Source of the DNA: VRUE01 sp963824215
Lineage (GTDB): Bacteria > Actinomycetota > Thermoleophilia > Solirubrobacterales > 70-9
Direction: 5' to 3'
Assembly (NCBI GenBank): GCA_963824215.1
Contig: CAWGOE010000004.1
Coordinates: 434,001 to 498,000 of the forward strand
DNA: 64,000 bases
Below are positions 51,957 to 60,782 of the stretch, in pieces. The notes beneath the pieces were generated by a model. It saw only the letters and a list, made by a program, of their open reading frames with translations, was not told where the DNA came from and did no database searches. Each line of letters opens with the position of its first letter. Positions within the stretch are counted from its first letter, which is position 1. Position numbers and translations under genes: made by a program.

Positions 51957-52442
51957 ATGCTGGCGACGATCGTTGATCCGGGCTACAAGTTCGCGTTGTT
52001 CCTGCACATCTTGGCGGTGGTGCTGGCGTTTGGTCCGACGTTCGGTTACGCGCTGTTTTTCTCCGTGGCGCCGCAGTATCCGCGGGCCACGCCGGCGATT
52101 CTGGCCGGGGTCCAGAAATGCGATCGGTATCTGGTCAATCCCGGGATGATCGTGCTGCTGCTGGCCGGGATCTACCTGCTGATTGATGGGCCGTGGAAGA
52201 CGGGTGACGCTTTCATCAGCGTTGGCTTCCTCACGATCATCATCCTCTTTGGTCTTCAGCACGCCTTTTTCCAGCCGCAGACGCGTAAAGCGAAGGAGCT
52301 AGCCGAACGCGACCTGAAGTCCGGCGACGCGCTGAGTGACGAGTTCACGGCGCTAGGCGACCGGATCGGCAAAGTTGGTGGCTTGGCGGGCTTGATCGTC
52401 GTCGTTGCGATCTTCTTCATGACGTACAAGCCTTTCCTTTAG
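51957..52442 (+). CDS. DUF2269-like integral membrane protein
   Basis: From ATG 51957 the product is 161 aa (165 from 51945). It has four hydrophobic segments: FALFLHILAVVLAFGPTFGY, the GMIVLLLAGIYLLIDG segment, VGFLTIIILFGLQHAFF and LAGLIVVVAIFFMTY. The pattern matches DUF2269-like actinobacterial membrane proteins, whose role is unknown. Its TAG shares a base with the murI GTG. Confidence 0.7.
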   Translation: MLATIVDPGYKFALFLHILAVVLAFGPTFGYALFFSVAPQYPRATPAILAGVQKCDRYLVNPGMIVLLLAGIYLLIDGPWKTGDAFISVGFLTIIILFGLQHAFFQPQTRKAKELAERDLKSGDALSDEFTALGDRIGKVGGLAGLIVVVAIFFMTYKPFL

Positions 52443-53302
52443 TGCCTGCTCTCCCAACGTCGCGAGGCGAGCCACTGGATTCCGCGCGGCCCATCGCGAT
52501 GTTCGACTCCGGCGTGGGCGGGCTCACGGTGTTGCACGAGTGTTTGGTCTCCTTGCCCGAGGAGGACTTCGTCTATCTCGGCGACACCGCGATGTTCCCC
52601 TACGGCACGCGTGATCCGGAGCAGTTGCGCGAGCGGATCCGGGCGATCGCGACGTTGCTGCTCGACGACGGCGCCAAGCTGCTGGTGATCGCCTGCAACA
52701 CGGCGACCTCGATCGGCACCGATGTGGCGCGTGAGGTCGCCGCTGACTACGGGGTCGAGGTAGTCCCGGTGGTGGAGCCGCAGGCCGAGATCGCCGCGGC
52801 GATCACCGACAACGCCAGGGTCGGCGTGCTGGCTACCCCGAATACGGTCGCGAGCGGCGCCTACCGGCATGCCCTCGAAGAGCAGGGCAGGGCGCTCGAG
52901 GTGACGGAGGTCGAGGCGCCCGACTTGGCGCCCTTCATCCAGGATGGCTCGCCCTTTGACCAAGGTGTGGTGGAGATGGCACGTGCCTACTGCGCGCCGT
53001 TGAAGCGGGCCGAGGTCGACACTTTGATTCTCGGCTGCACCCATTACCCGTTGGTGGCGCCGATGCTGCAGCGAATCCTCGGGCGCGATGTGCGCCTGGT
53101 CAGCGGCGGCCACGCCGTGGCAGCGGCGGCCCAGAGGACGCTTGAGTCAGCCGGCCTCGCTCGCCCCGCCGACGGCGAGGGGGAGTACCGCTTCCTCTGT
53201 AGCGGCGAGGTCGATTCGTTCCGCGAGCTCGGCACCCGCTTCCTGCAGATGCCGCTCGGGGAGATCGAGCGGATCGACCTGGGCGTCGCCGACTACCCTT
53301 AG
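52442..53302 (+). CDS. murI: Glutamate racemase
   Basis: The 286-aa product from GTG 52442 has both catalytic Cys motifs: ACNTATS and LILGCTHYPLV. DSGVGGLTVL and YLGDTAMFPYG complete the Asp/Glu racemase signature. It supplies D-glutamate for peptidoglycan. The N-terminus has about 15 non-conserved residues, so a slightly later start is possible. The next gene, yqeY, starts 5 bases after its stop. Confidence 0.94.
   Translation: MPALPTSRGEPLDSARPIAMFDSGVGGLTVLHECLVSLPEEDFVYLGDTAMFPYGTRDPEQLRERIRAIATLLLDDGAKLLVIACNTATSIGTDVAREVAADYGVEVVPVVEPQAEIAAAITDNARVGVLATPNTVASGAYRHALEEQGRALEVTEVEAPDLAPFIQDGSPFDQGVVEMARAYCAPLKRAEVDTLILGCTHYPLVAPMLQRILGRDVRLVSGGHAVAAAAQRTLESAGLARPADGEGEYRFLCSGEVDSFRELGTRFLQMPLGEIERIDLGVADYP
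53294..53299 (+). promoter_or_regulatory. Possible -10 element of the yqeY gene
   Basis: TACCCT at the very end of murI stands 8 bases before ATG 53308. Confidence 0.4.
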
Positions 53303-53307
53303 AGGCA

Positions 53308-53739
53308 ATGAGCGTCCTCGAGCAGGTGCAGGCCGACGTGCGCACCGCGATGAAAGCGCGCGAGCGCGAGCGTGCCGCGGCGCTGCGGATGGTCGTCGAC
53401 TCGTTGCAGCAGGACGCCAAGCTGGGCGACGGCGACGAGGTCGCTGTTCTGCAGCGTGAGCGCAAGAAGCGGCTCGAGGCGGCGGAGGCGTACAGCGAGG
53501 CGGATCGCGCCGAGCAGGCAAAGGCCGAGCGCTTTGAGGCCGAGTTGATCGAGGCCTATCTGCCGGCGCAACTCTCTGACGAGGAGCTGACCGAGCTGGT
53601 CGAAGCGGCGCTCACCGAGACGGGCGCCTCCGAGCAGAAGCAGATGGGACAGGTGATGTCGGCGCTGATGCCCAAGGTCGGGGGGCGTGCCGACGGCAAG
53701 CGGGTCAGCGCGGCGGTGCGAGAGAAACTTGGCTCGTAG
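53308..53739 (+). CDS. GatB/YqeY domain-containing protein
   Basis: The 143-aa product has the YqeY fold: a helical first half (QVQADVRTAMKARERERAAA, VLQRERKKRLEAAEAYSEA) and the YLPAQLSDEELTELVEAAL, MGQVMSALMPKVGGRADGKR segments shared with the GatB tail that contacts tRNA. Stand-alone YqeY proteins may influence amidotransferases or tRNA; the role is unproven. It overlaps the phoH start by 11 bases if TTG 53729 is used. Confidence 0.9.
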   Translation: MSVLEQVQADVRTAMKARERERAAALRMVVDSLQQDAKLGDGDEVAVLQRERKKRLEAAEAYSEADRAEQAKAERFEAELIEAYLPAQLSDEELTELVEAALTETGASEQKQMGQVMSALMPKVGGRADGKRVSAAVREKLGS

Positions 53740-54706
53740 ACAGTTGACCCTCGAGAACAGCGTGGCCGCCGAGCTGGCCGGCTCTGAGGACGCCGTTCTG
53801 CGAGCCCTGCGCGGGCGCCTCGACTGCGACTTCCACCTGCGCGGCAACGTCCTCACCCTGGACGGCGACTCGAACGACGTGCAGACCGCGGCCACAGTGG
53901 TCGACGAGCTGGTCGACCTGATCGAGCAGGGGCACGAGGTCGCCCCGGGGACGATCGAAGCCGTGACCGGCGCGCTCGACGCGCACGAGAGCCCGGCCGA
54001 GATCCTCGAGGACGTCGTCTGGCGCCACCGCAACACCAAGGTCGCGCCGAAGACGCTCAACCAGAAACGCTACGTCGACTCGATTCGCAACAAGACGATC
54101 ACCTTCGGCGTCGGCCCGGCGGGCACCGGCAAGACCTTCCTTGCCGTGGCGATGGCCGCGCACGCCCTCGCCGAGCGCGAGGTGCAGCGGATCATCCTCA
54201 CCCGGCCCGCGGTTGAGGCCGGCGAGCGGCTCGGCTTCCTGCCCGGCGACATCCAGGCCAAGGTGGATCCCTATCTGCGGCCGCTCTTCGACGCTCTCTA
54301 CGACATGCTCGATCCCGACCGAGTCAACGGCTACTTCGAGCGCGGCGTGATCGAGGTGGCGCCGCTTGCATTCATGCGTGGCCGGACCCTTAATGACTCC
54401 TTCGTGATCCTCGACGAGGCACAGAACACCAGCCCCGAGCAGATGAAGATGTTCCTCACCCGGCTCGGCTTCAACTCGCGCATGGTCGTCACCGGCGACG
54501 TAACCCAGATCGACCTGCCGACCGACCAGCGCTCGGGCCTTGTCGTCGTCCGCGACATCCTCAGTGAGGTGCAGGACATCTCCTTCGTCCGCTTCGGCGG
54601 CGAGGACGTCGTCCGCCATAAGCTGGTGCAGAAGATCGTCGCCGCCTATGGCGAGCACGCCGAGCGCCAGCAGGGCCCCCGTCCGCCGGCGGCGGATGGC
54701 GGTTGA
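53729..54706 (+). CDS. phoH: PhoH-family ATPase
   Basis: About 325 aa from TTG 53729; TTG 53744 is an alternative. Walker A GVGPAGTGKTFLAVAMAAHA, then LTRPAVEAGERLGFLPGD and the Walker B region DSFVILDEAQNTSPEQMKMF are diagnostic. The N-terminal part resembles a KH-like domain (LRGRLDCDFHLRGNVLTLDG). PhoH-type ATPases accompany YbeY and Era in RNA maturation; a helicase or RNase-associated role is inferred. It overlaps ybeY by 11 bases. Confidence 0.92.
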   Translation: MARRQLTLENSVAAELAGSEDAVLRALRGRLDCDFHLRGNVLTLDGDSNDVQTAATVVDELVDLIEQGHEVAPGTIEAVTGALDAHESPAEILEDVVWRHRNTKVAPKTLNQKRYVDSIRNKTITFGVGPAGTGKTFLAVAMAAHALAEREVQRIILTRPAVEAGERLGFLPGDIQAKVDPYLRPLFDALYDMLDPDRVNGYFERGVIEVAPLAFMRGRTLNDSFVILDEAQNTSPEQMKMFLTRLGFNSRMVVTGDVTQIDLPTDQRSGLVVVRDILSEVQDISFVRFGGEDVVRHKLVQKIVAAYGEHAERQQGPRPPAADGG

Positions 54707-55061
54707 CCTCTCCGACGTGCCGCGGGAGCTGCGCGACGCCGTGGTGGCGGCGCTGGGCGCGGTGGGCGTCTCCGACGGCCACCTGGCGGTGGAGCTGGTC
54801 GACCCGGAGCGGATCCGCGAGCTCAACCGCGACCACCGTGGCAAGGACGCGCCAACCGACGTGCTCGCCTTTCCGCTCGACGGCGCCGGGCCGACCGCCG
54901 GGCCGCGCGAGCTGGGCGACGTGACGATCTGCCCCGAGTACTGCTCCGATGTGGTCGAGGCGGCGGTCCACGGGACCCTGCATCTCTGCGGCATGGACCA
55001 CGAAGTCGACGAGGGCGAGATGCTCGCCCTGCAAAAGCGACTGATGGCGGGGCTGCGGTGA
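54696..55061 (+). CDS. ybeY: Endoribonuclease YbeY (16S rRNA maturation)
   Basis: The 121-aa product starts MAVDLSDVPRELRDAVVAAL. The metal site HGTLHLCGMDH (His-x3-His-x5-His) is complete, and the RELNRDHRGKDAPTDVLAFP motif precedes it. It is shorter than E. coli YbeY but normal for actinobacteria. It processes the 3' end of 16S rRNA and acts in ribosome quality control. The GTG of era overlaps its TGA (GTGA). Confidence 0.94.
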   Translation: MAVDLSDVPRELRDAVVAALGAVGVSDGHLAVELVDPERIRELNRDHRGKDAPTDVLAFPLDGAGPTAGPRELGDVTICPEYCSDVVEAAVHGTLHLCGMDHEVDEGEMLALQKRLMAGLR

Positions 55062-55951
55062 AGCGATCCGGCTTCGTCGGGCTCGCCGGCCGGCCCAACG
55101 TCGGCAAGTCGACCTTGGTCAACGCGATCGTCGGCAGCCGCGTCGCGATCGTCTCGATGCGCCCGCAGACGACGCGTCGGGCGATCCGCGGCATCGTCAC
55201 CGACACCGAGGCCGGGCGCCAGCTCGTCCTCATCGACCTGCCCGGCGTGCAGAAGCCACGCGACGTGCTCACCGAGCGCATGCAGAGCCGGGTGGAGCGC
55301 GAGCTGGCCGACTCCGATCTGGCGCTCCTGGTCATCAACGGCGAGCAGGGCGTCGGCGCTGGCGACCGCTTCATCGCCAGGGCGCTGGTCGAGGCGAACA
55401 GCGCGCTGCCGACGATATGCGCGGTCAACAAGATCGACACGGTTGGGCCCAACCAGCTGGTGCCGGTGCTCTTAGAGGCAGCCGAGCTGGAGGGGGTCGA
55501 TGAGGTCTTTCCGATCAGCGCTCGCAGCGGCGAGGGGTTGGCGGAGCTGATCGAGCGGCTGAGCGAGCTCGTTCCCGAGGGCGAGTACCTCTATCCGCCC
55601 GAGGACCACAGCGACCAGCCGGGTGAGACGATGCTCGCCGAGCTGATCCGCGAGCAGGTGCTCAACCGGACCCGCGACGAGATCCCGCATTCGGTGGAGG
55701 TGAAGGTGAAGGAGGTCGACCGCCGCGAAGACGGCCTGGCAACGGTCCGAGCCGAGGTTTGGGCTGAGACCGAGTCCCAGAAGGGCATCCTGATCGGCAA
55801 GGGCGGCAAGAAGGTGGGCGAGATCGGAACCGCCGCCCGAAGCTCGCTGGAAGCGGAGCTGAGCGCCAAGGTTCATCTCGAGCTGAAGGTGCGCGTTCGC
55901 AGCCACTGGCGCCGCGACGAGGGACTGCTGGATCGGCTGGGCATTGAGTGA
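55058..55951 (+). CDS. era: GTPase Era (16S rRNA / 30S maturation)
   Basis: The 297-aa product shows G1 GRPNVGKSTL, switch PQTTRRAIRGI, G3 DLPGVQKP, G4 NKID and the C-terminal KH domain (about residues 200-290, LIGKGGKKVGEIG). Era binds 16S rRNA near its 3' end. With ybeY and phoH it makes the usual phoH-ybeY-era module. A palindromic element overlaps its stop codon. Confidence 0.96.
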   Translation: MKRSGFVGLAGRPNVGKSTLVNAIVGSRVAIVSMRPQTTRRAIRGIVTDTEAGRQLVLIDLPGVQKPRDVLTERMQSRVERELADSDLALLVINGEQGVGAGDRFIARALVEANSALPTICAVNKIDTVGPNQLVPVLLEAAELEGVDEVFPISARSGEGLAELIERLSELVPEGEYLYPPEDHSDQPGETMLAELIREQVLNRTRDEIPHSVEVKVKEVDRREDGLATVRAEVWAETESQKGILIGKGGKKVGEIGTAARSSLEAELSAKVHLELKVRVRSHWRRDEGLLDRLGIE

Positions 55952-56044
55952 GGGGATGGGGACGCCCTCGCCCGGACAAAGCGCGGCCTAATTAGGCCGC
56001 GCTTTTGAGTATCCGCCCGTTCGAGGGCGTCCCCATCCCCTCAC
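55948..56044. repeat. Palindromic element, type B (copy 2), overlapping the era stop
   Basis: Perfect 23-bp arms (55948-55970 and 56022-56044); the left arm includes the era TGA. Core segment 56004-56023 is the exact complement of 45843-45862, and an inner GCGCGGCCTAATTAGGCCGC stem is present. Confidence 0.85.
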
Positions 56045-56057
56045 ACGCGCCTGCCAA

Positions 56058-56063
56058 TACGAT
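56058..56063 (+). promoter_or_regulatory. Probable -10 element of the hisIE-trp operon (leaderless type)
   Basis: TACGAT stands 6 bases before the hisIE ATG at 56070. Confidence 0.5.
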
Positions 56064-56069
56064 TGTTCG

Positions 56070-56684
56070 ATGCTGGAGCAGGTGAACTTTGATGAGCGTG
56101 GGTTGGTCCCATGCATCGCGCAAGACGCTGAGAGTGGTGAGGTGCTCACGCTCGCGTATGCAAATGCGGAGGCTCTGCGGCTGACGGTCGATACGGGCGA
56201 AGTCCACTTTTTCAGCCGCTCGCGCGAGCGGATTTGGCGCAAAGGGGAAGAGTCCGGACACGTCTTGAAGCTGAAACAGCTGCGCCTTGATTGCGACGGG
56301 GATGCGATCGTTGCCTTGGTCGAGCCGACTGGGCCGGCCTGTCACACCGGTGAGCGCTCTTGCTTCTTTCGCGAGCTCGGGGGCGACGCCGAGCCTGCGC
56401 CAGTGCCGCACGAGGCGCTGGCAGCCTTGCAGCGCACGCTGCGCAGTCGCGCTGCCGAGCGGCCCGAGGGCAGCTACACGGTGCAGTTGCTCGATGACCC
56501 CAAGCTGATCGGCGAGAAGGTCGAGGAGGAGGCTGAGGAGGTCGTTCGGGCGGCACGCGAAGAGACCGACGAGCGCGTCGCCGAAGAGGCGGCCGACCTG
56601 CTCTACCACCTCAGCGTCCTGCTGGCCTCGCGCGAGGTCTCCCACGGCGCCGTGATGGAGGTTCTCAATGGCCGTCGCGGCTGA
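56070..56684 (+). CDS. hisIE: Bifunctional phosphoribosyl-AMP cyclohydrolase / phosphoribosyl-ATP pyrophosphatase
   Basis: The 204-aa fusion has HisI first (VHFFSRSRERIWRKGEESGH, GPACHTGERSCFF) and HisE second (about residues 120-200; KLIGEKVEEEAEEVVRAARE, ADLLYHLSVLL). They catalyse steps 2 and 3 of histidine synthesis. Separate hisI and hisE are common in actinobacteria, so the fusion is noteworthy but known elsewhere. It overlaps trpE by 17 bases, linking histidine and tryptophan synthesis in one transcript. Confidence 0.93.
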   Translation: MLEQVNFDERGLVPCIAQDAESGEVLTLAYANAEALRLTVDTGEVHFFSRSRERIWRKGEESGHVLKLKQLRLDCDGDAIVALVEPTGPACHTGERSCFFRELGGDAEPAPVPHEALAALQRTLRSRAAERPEGSYTVQLLDDPKLIGEKVEEEAEEVVRAAREETDERVAEEAADLLYHLSVLLASREVSHGAVMEVLNGRRG

Positions 56685-58179
56685 CACCGCTGAGATTCGG
56701 ATCGAGCCCGGTCTCGACGAGGCGCGTGAGCTCGCCAGACAGGGCAACGTAGTCCCCGTCCGCACACGCTTTGTCGACGACTGCGAGACGCCTGTGTCCG
56801 CCTTTCTCAAGCTGCGTGCCGGGGAGTCCGAGGGAGCGCCCTGTTTCCTGCTCGAGTCCGCCGAGCAGGGTCAGGTCGGGCGCTACTCCTTCGTCGGCAT
56901 CCGCCCCCGCTCGGTCTTGCGCTGGAGCGATGGGGTGCTGAGCGACGGGGGCGGGGAAGAGCGCGAGGCTCCTGATCCGTATGCCGCGGTTGCGGAGAGC
57001 CTGGCCCGCTTCCAGCTCGCCCCGGTCGAGGGCCTGCCCCCGTTCGCCGGCGGCGCGGTCGGCTTCTTCGGCTACGACCTGGTGCGCACGGTTGAGCCGC
57101 TGGGCGAGCCCAATCCCGACCCGCTCGGGTTGCCGGATATGGCGCTGATGATCACCGACGTCCTGCTCGTCTTCGACCACCTGCGCCATGAGCTGACGAT
57201 CATGTCCTGCGCCTTCGCCGACGATGAGGGCGGCATTGACGCGGCCTATGAGCGCGCGGTGGCGACGATCGCCGAGGTACGCGATCGACTGCGCGGCGCC
57301 GTTCCGGCGCCGGAGTCGCCCGCGACAGCCGAGCCGCCGCGCTTCGTCTCCGGCATCGAGCGCGAAGAGTTCGAAGCGGCGGTCGAGCGGATCGTCTCCT
57401 ACGTCCACGCCGGCGACGCCTTCCAGGTCGTGCCCTCGCAGCGCTTCTCGGCCCCGGCGCCGGTCGAGGCCTTCTCGGTCTACCGCGGCCTGCGCGCGGT
57501 CAATCCCTCCCCCTATATGTATTTCCTCGAGTTCGGCGACTTTCAGATCGCCGGCGCCTCGCCCGAGCCGCTGGTCAAGGTGACGGGGCGGCGGGTCGAG
57601 ACGCGGCCGATTGCGGGCACCTACCCGCGCGGCAGCGATGAGGAGGAGGACCGCCGACTCGCCGAGCGCCTCGTCAATGACCCCAAGGAGCGCTCCGAGC
57701 ACGTGATGCTGGTCGACCTCGGCCGCAACGACCTCGGCCGCGTCTGCGAGTACGGCTCGGTCAACGTCGACGAGCTGATGGTCGTCGAGACCTACTCGCA
57801 CGTCCTTCACATCGTCAGCCAGGTCTCGGGGACGCTGCGCGAGGGAGTGGGGGCGATGGACGTGCTGCGCTCGGCGCTGCCGGCCGGCACGCTCTCGGGC
57901 GCGCCCAAGGTGCGGGCGATGCAGATCATCGACGAGCTCGAGCCGGTCAAGCGCTGCTCCTACGGCGGTGCGATCGGCTACCTCTCCTGGAACGGCGATC
58001 TCGACACGGCGATCCACATCCGCACCGTCGTCGTCAAGGACGGTGAGATCCATGTGCAGGCTGGTGGCGGCACGGTCGCCGACGCCAAACCGGCCTATGA
58101 GTACAACGAGTCGGTCAACAAGGCGAAAGCGGTCTTCCGCGCCGTCGAGTTGGCCTGCGAGCAGCCGGACTGGCCGTGA
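56668..58179 (+). CDS. trpE: Anthranilate synthase component I
   Basis: The 503-aa product begins MAVAADTAEIRIEPGLDEAR. The chorismate-binding C-terminal half has VPSQRFSAPAPVEAF, SPEPLVKVTGRRVETRPIAG, ERSEHVMLVDLGRNDLGRV, LPAGTLSGAPKVRAMQII and GAIGYLS. The N-terminal regulatory half contains LLESAEQGQVGRYSFVG, the region bearing the tryptophan feedback site in TrpE. It forms anthranilate from chorismate with TrpG. Confidence 0.94.
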   Translation: MAVAADTAEIRIEPGLDEARELARQGNVVPVRTRFVDDCETPVSAFLKLRAGESEGAPCFLLESAEQGQVGRYSFVGIRPRSVLRWSDGVLSDGGGEEREAPDPYAAVAESLARFQLAPVEGLPPFAGGAVGFFGYDLVRTVEPLGEPNPDPLGLPDMALMITDVLLVFDHLRHELTIMSCAFADDEGGIDAAYERAVATIAEVRDRLRGAVPAPESPATAEPPRFVSGIEREEFEAAVERIVSYVHAGDAFQVVPSQRFSAPAPVEAFSVYRGLRAVNPSPYMYFLEFGDFQIAGASPEPLVKVTGRRVETRPIAGTYPRGSDEEEDRRLAERLVNDPKERSEHVMLVDLGRNDLGRVCEYGSVNVDELMVVETYSHVLHIVSQVSGTLREGVGAMDVLRSALPAGTLSGAPKVRAMQIIDELEPVKRCSYGGAIGYLSWNGDLDTAIHIRTVVVKDGEIHVQAGGGTVADAKPAYEYNESVNKAKAVFRAVELACEQPDWP

Positions 58180-58180
58180 G

Positions 58181-58233
58181 CGCGGTGGCCGGCTCGCATC
58201 CATATCTGACTCCTTGCGAGTCGGCCACTGCGG
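58181..58233 (+). terminator. Hairpin between trpE and trpG, attenuator- or terminator-like
   Basis: CGCGGTGGCCGGCTCGCA (58181-58198) pairs with TGCGAGTCGGCCACTGCGG (58215-58233), about 17 pairs with G-U wobbles and a 16-base loop. It is followed by an A/T-rich stretch up to the trpG ATG. It could partly terminate after trpE or be a further palindromic element; no leader peptide is visible. Confidence 0.45.
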
Positions 58234-58246
58234 GAACATTTATTCC

Positions 58247-58810
58247 ATGAAGGTCCTTGTCATCGACAACTACGACAGCTTCACCTACAACCTCGTCCAG
58301 TACCTGGGCGAGCTGGGGGCCGAGATCGACGTGGTCCGCAACGACCGCGCCGAGGTCGGCGAGCTGCGCGAGCGCGGCGCCGATCGCCTCGTCGTCTCTC
58401 CTGGCCCGTGCACCCCGGCCGAGGCCGGCATCTCGGTTGAGGCGATCCGTGCGTTCGCCGAGGCGGGCACACCAGTGCTGGGCGTCTGCCTTGGGCACCA
58501 GTCGCTGGTCGAGGCCTTCGGCGGCCGCACCGTGCAGGGCGAGCCGATCCACGGCAAGGATGCCGAGATCGTCCATGACGGCAAGACGATCTACGCCGGC
58601 CTGCCCAGCCCGCTGGTCGCCGGCCGCTACCACTCATTGGTCGCCGACCCGGACCTGCCCGACGAGCTCGCGCTCAGCGCCAGCCTCGGCGACATCGTGA
58701 TGGGCGCCCGCCACCGCGAGCTGCCTGCCGAGGGCGTCCAGTTCCACCCCGAGAGCGTCCTCACTCCGCAGGGCAAGCACCTGCTGGCCAACTTCCTCGA
58801 AGAGCGGTAG
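58247..58810 (+). CDS. trpG: Anthranilate synthase component II (glutamine amidotransferase)
   Basis: The 187-aa product starts MKVLVIDNYDSFTYNLVQYL. Class I amidotransferase triad: Cys in VLGVCLGHQSLVEAFGG, His and Glu in EGVQFHPESVLTPQG. SPGPCTPAEAG is the oxyanion region. It supplies ammonia to TrpE; it may also serve p-aminobenzoate synthase (PabA role), which cannot be excluded. A short palindrome overlaps its stop. Confidence 0.94.
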   Translation: MKVLVIDNYDSFTYNLVQYLGELGAEIDVVRNDRAEVGELRERGADRLVVSPGPCTPAEAGISVEAIRAFAEAGTPVLGVCLGHQSLVEAFGGRTVQGEPIHGKDAEIVHDGKTIYAGLPSPLVAGRYHSLVADPDLPDELALSASLGDIVMGARHRELPAEGVQFHPESVLTPQGKHLLANFLEER

Positions 58811-58840
58811 AGGTTTGAGCCGGATACCGACCCAAACCTC
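58810..58840. repeat. Short palindrome, type I (copy 2), between trpG and trpD
   Basis: GAGGTTT (58810-58816) and AAACCTC (58834-58840) flank GAGCCGGATACCGACCC, closely matching the unit at 45601-45637 inside a coding gene. Confidence 0.6.
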
Positions 58841-58857
58841 GACCACGGAGGGCGGAG

Positions 58858-59886
58858 ATGCCTAACGACGTCGTCACCCGCGCGATCGACGCGGTCTGCA
58901 AAGGCGACCACCTGACCGCCGACCACGCCGCCGCGGTGCTCGCCGAGATCATGGAGGGGCGCGCTGAGGAGGTGCAGACCGGCGCCTTCTTGATCGCCCT
59001 GCGGGCGAAGGGGGAGACGGTGCCAGAGCTGGTCGGGTTGGCGAGGACGATGCGCTCGCTTGCCGCTGCCGTTGAGACCTCTCGTGACGATCTGGTCGAC
59101 ACCGCCGGCACCGGTGGCGGGCCATCGACCTTCAACATCTCGACCACGGCAGCGCTGGTTGCCGCCGGCGCCGGCTGCGCCGTCGCCAAGCACGGCAACC
59201 GCTCCAACACCAGCCGCTGCGGCTCCGCCGATTTGCTCGAAGCGCTCGGGGTCAACATCGAGCTCGACCCAACGCGGGTCGGTGAATGCATCGACGAGGT
59301 CGGATTCGGCTTCATGTTCGCCCCCCGCCACCATGCCGCGATGGCGCACGTCGTGCCGGTGCGAAAAGCGCTTGGCGTGCGCACGATCTTCAACTTCCTT
59401 GGGCCTCTGACGAATCCAGCCGGGGCCGAACGCCAGTTGCTCGGCGTCTCCGACCGCCACTACCAGGAGACGATCGCCGAGGCGCTGGTCGGCCTGGGCA
59501 GCGTGCAGGCGATGGTCGTCGCCGCCGAGGACGGCGTCGACGAGCTCTCGATCTCCGCCCGCACGCGGGTGATCGAGGTCGCCGAAGGCCGCACCGAGGA
59601 GTGGTTCGTCGAGCCGGGCGAATTCGGACTTGCCGCCGGCGAGCTGGAGCAAGTGGCCGGGGGCAGTCCAGAGGAAAACGCAGCGGCTTCCCGGGCGGTT
59701 CTGGATGGAGAGGGTGGTCCCCGCCGCGACCTCGTCCTGCTCAATGCCGGAGCTGCGATCTACGTTGGCGGCCTCGTCGGCAATCTCGGCGAAGGCGTGG
59801 AGCGAGCAGCGACCGCCGTGGATGGCGGCGCCGCCCGCGAGCTGCTCGACCGCTTGATTGCAACGACCACCCGCCTGGCGGGCTAG
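58858..59886 (+). CDS. trpD: Anthranilate phosphoribosyltransferase
   Basis: The 342-aa product from ATG 58858 (Shine-Dalgarno GGAGGGCGGAG directly upstream) has DTAGTGGGPSTFNISTTAAL, the PRPP loop, KHGNRSNTSRCGSADLLEAL and GPLTNPAGAERQLLGV. It joins anthranilate to PRPP. Its TAG overlaps the TAGGCT hexamer that precedes trpC. Confidence 0.94.
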   Translation: MPNDVVTRAIDAVCKGDHLTADHAAAVLAEIMEGRAEEVQTGAFLIALRAKGETVPELVGLARTMRSLAAAVETSRDDLVDTAGTGGGPSTFNISTTAALVAAGAGCAVAKHGNRSNTSRCGSADLLEALGVNIELDPTRVGECIDEVGFGFMFAPRHHAAMAHVVPVRKALGVRTIFNFLGPLTNPAGAERQLLGVSDRHYQETIAEALVGLGSVQAMVVAAEDGVDELSISARTRVIEVAEGRTEEWFVEPGEFGLAAGELEQVAGGSPEENAAASRAVLDGEGGPRRDLVLLNAGAAIYVGGLVGNLGEGVERAATAVDGGAARELLDRLIATTTRLAG

Positions 59887-59889
59887 GCT
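59884..59889 (+). promoter_or_regulatory. Possible internal -10 element for trpC
   Basis: TAGGCT overlaps the trpD stop and stands 11 bases before GTG 59901 and 17 before ATG 59907. Confidence 0.3.
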
Positions 59890-59906
59890 TCCTCTCTCTC
59901 GTGGGA

Positions 59907-60707
59907 ATGCTCGAGCAGCTGATCACCGCGGCCCGCGCAGGGGTGGAGGACCGGCGCGCTCAGACGCCCCAGGCCGAACTTGAATCGGGGCTGCAGAGCC
60001 GCGGTCACGATCGCCCCTTTAACGAGGCGCTGGTCCGGCCGGGACTATCGATCATCGCCGAGTTCAAGCGGCGCTCTCCCAGCGCCGGCGACATCTCGGT
60101 CGATGCGACGGTCGCCAATCAGGTTGGCGCCTACGAGCGAGGTGGCGCGGCTGCGCTCTCGGTCCTGACCGACGAGCGGCACTTCGGTGGCTCGCTGGAG
60201 GATCTGCGCGCCGCCCGCGCGGCCTGCAGCCTGCCGATTCTGCGCAAGGACTTCATCGTCGACCCCTACCAGTTGGTCGAGGCTGCGGTCAACGGCGCCG
60301 ACGCAGTACTGCTGATCGTCAGGGCCTTGGAGGACGTCGAGCTGCGGGAGATGTATGACACTGCGCGGAGCCTCGACCTCGACTGCCTGGTCGAGGTGCA
60401 CGACGGCGAGGAGCTGGAGCGGGCGCTGCGGCTCGACGCCGACGTGATCGGCATCAACAACCGCAACCTCGACGAGGGCGCGGTCGACGTCGCCACGACC
60501 TATGAGCTGATGCCGGATGTGCCGGCGGGCAAGACCGTCGTCGCCGAGAGTGGGATCTCGTCTCGGGAGGAGCTGGAAGAGCTCGAGCGGGTGGGAGTTG
60601 ATGCTGTGCTGATCGGCTCTGCGCTGATGAGCAGCGCTGACCCCGAAGCCTTGACGCGGGAGCTGACCGGGGCTGATGAGGGCACTCGCGAGCACCACCT
60701 TCCCTGA
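59907..60707 (+). CDS. trpC: Indole-3-glycerol phosphate synthase
   Basis: The 266-aa product begins MLEQLITAARAGVEDRRAQT (GTG 59901 is possible). TIM-barrel motifs: IIAEFKRRSPSAGDIS, the catalytic Lys in LPILRKDFIVDPYQLVEA, DVIGINNRNLDEGAVD and VAESGISSREELEEL. It closes the indole ring. The C-terminal 20 residues (ADEGTREHHLP) are not conserved. A DegP-type protease gene follows before trpF. Confidence 0.94.
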   Translation: MLEQLITAARAGVEDRRAQTPQAELESGLQSRGHDRPFNEALVRPGLSIIAEFKRRSPSAGDISVDATVANQVGAYERGGAAALSVLTDERHFGGSLEDLRAARAACSLPILRKDFIVDPYQLVEAAVNGADAVLLIVRALEDVELREMYDTARSLDLDCLVEVHDGEELERALRLDADVIGINNRNLDEGAVDVATTYELMPDVPAGKTVVAESGISSREELEELERVGVDAVLIGSALMSSADPEALTRELTGADEGTREHHLP

Positions 60708-60782
60708 CCGGTCGGTGGATTCTGTCGCGGGGCGCTGACTTTTTAGAAGAACTTTGAAGAGGCGCTCCATCATCGCTCGGCG

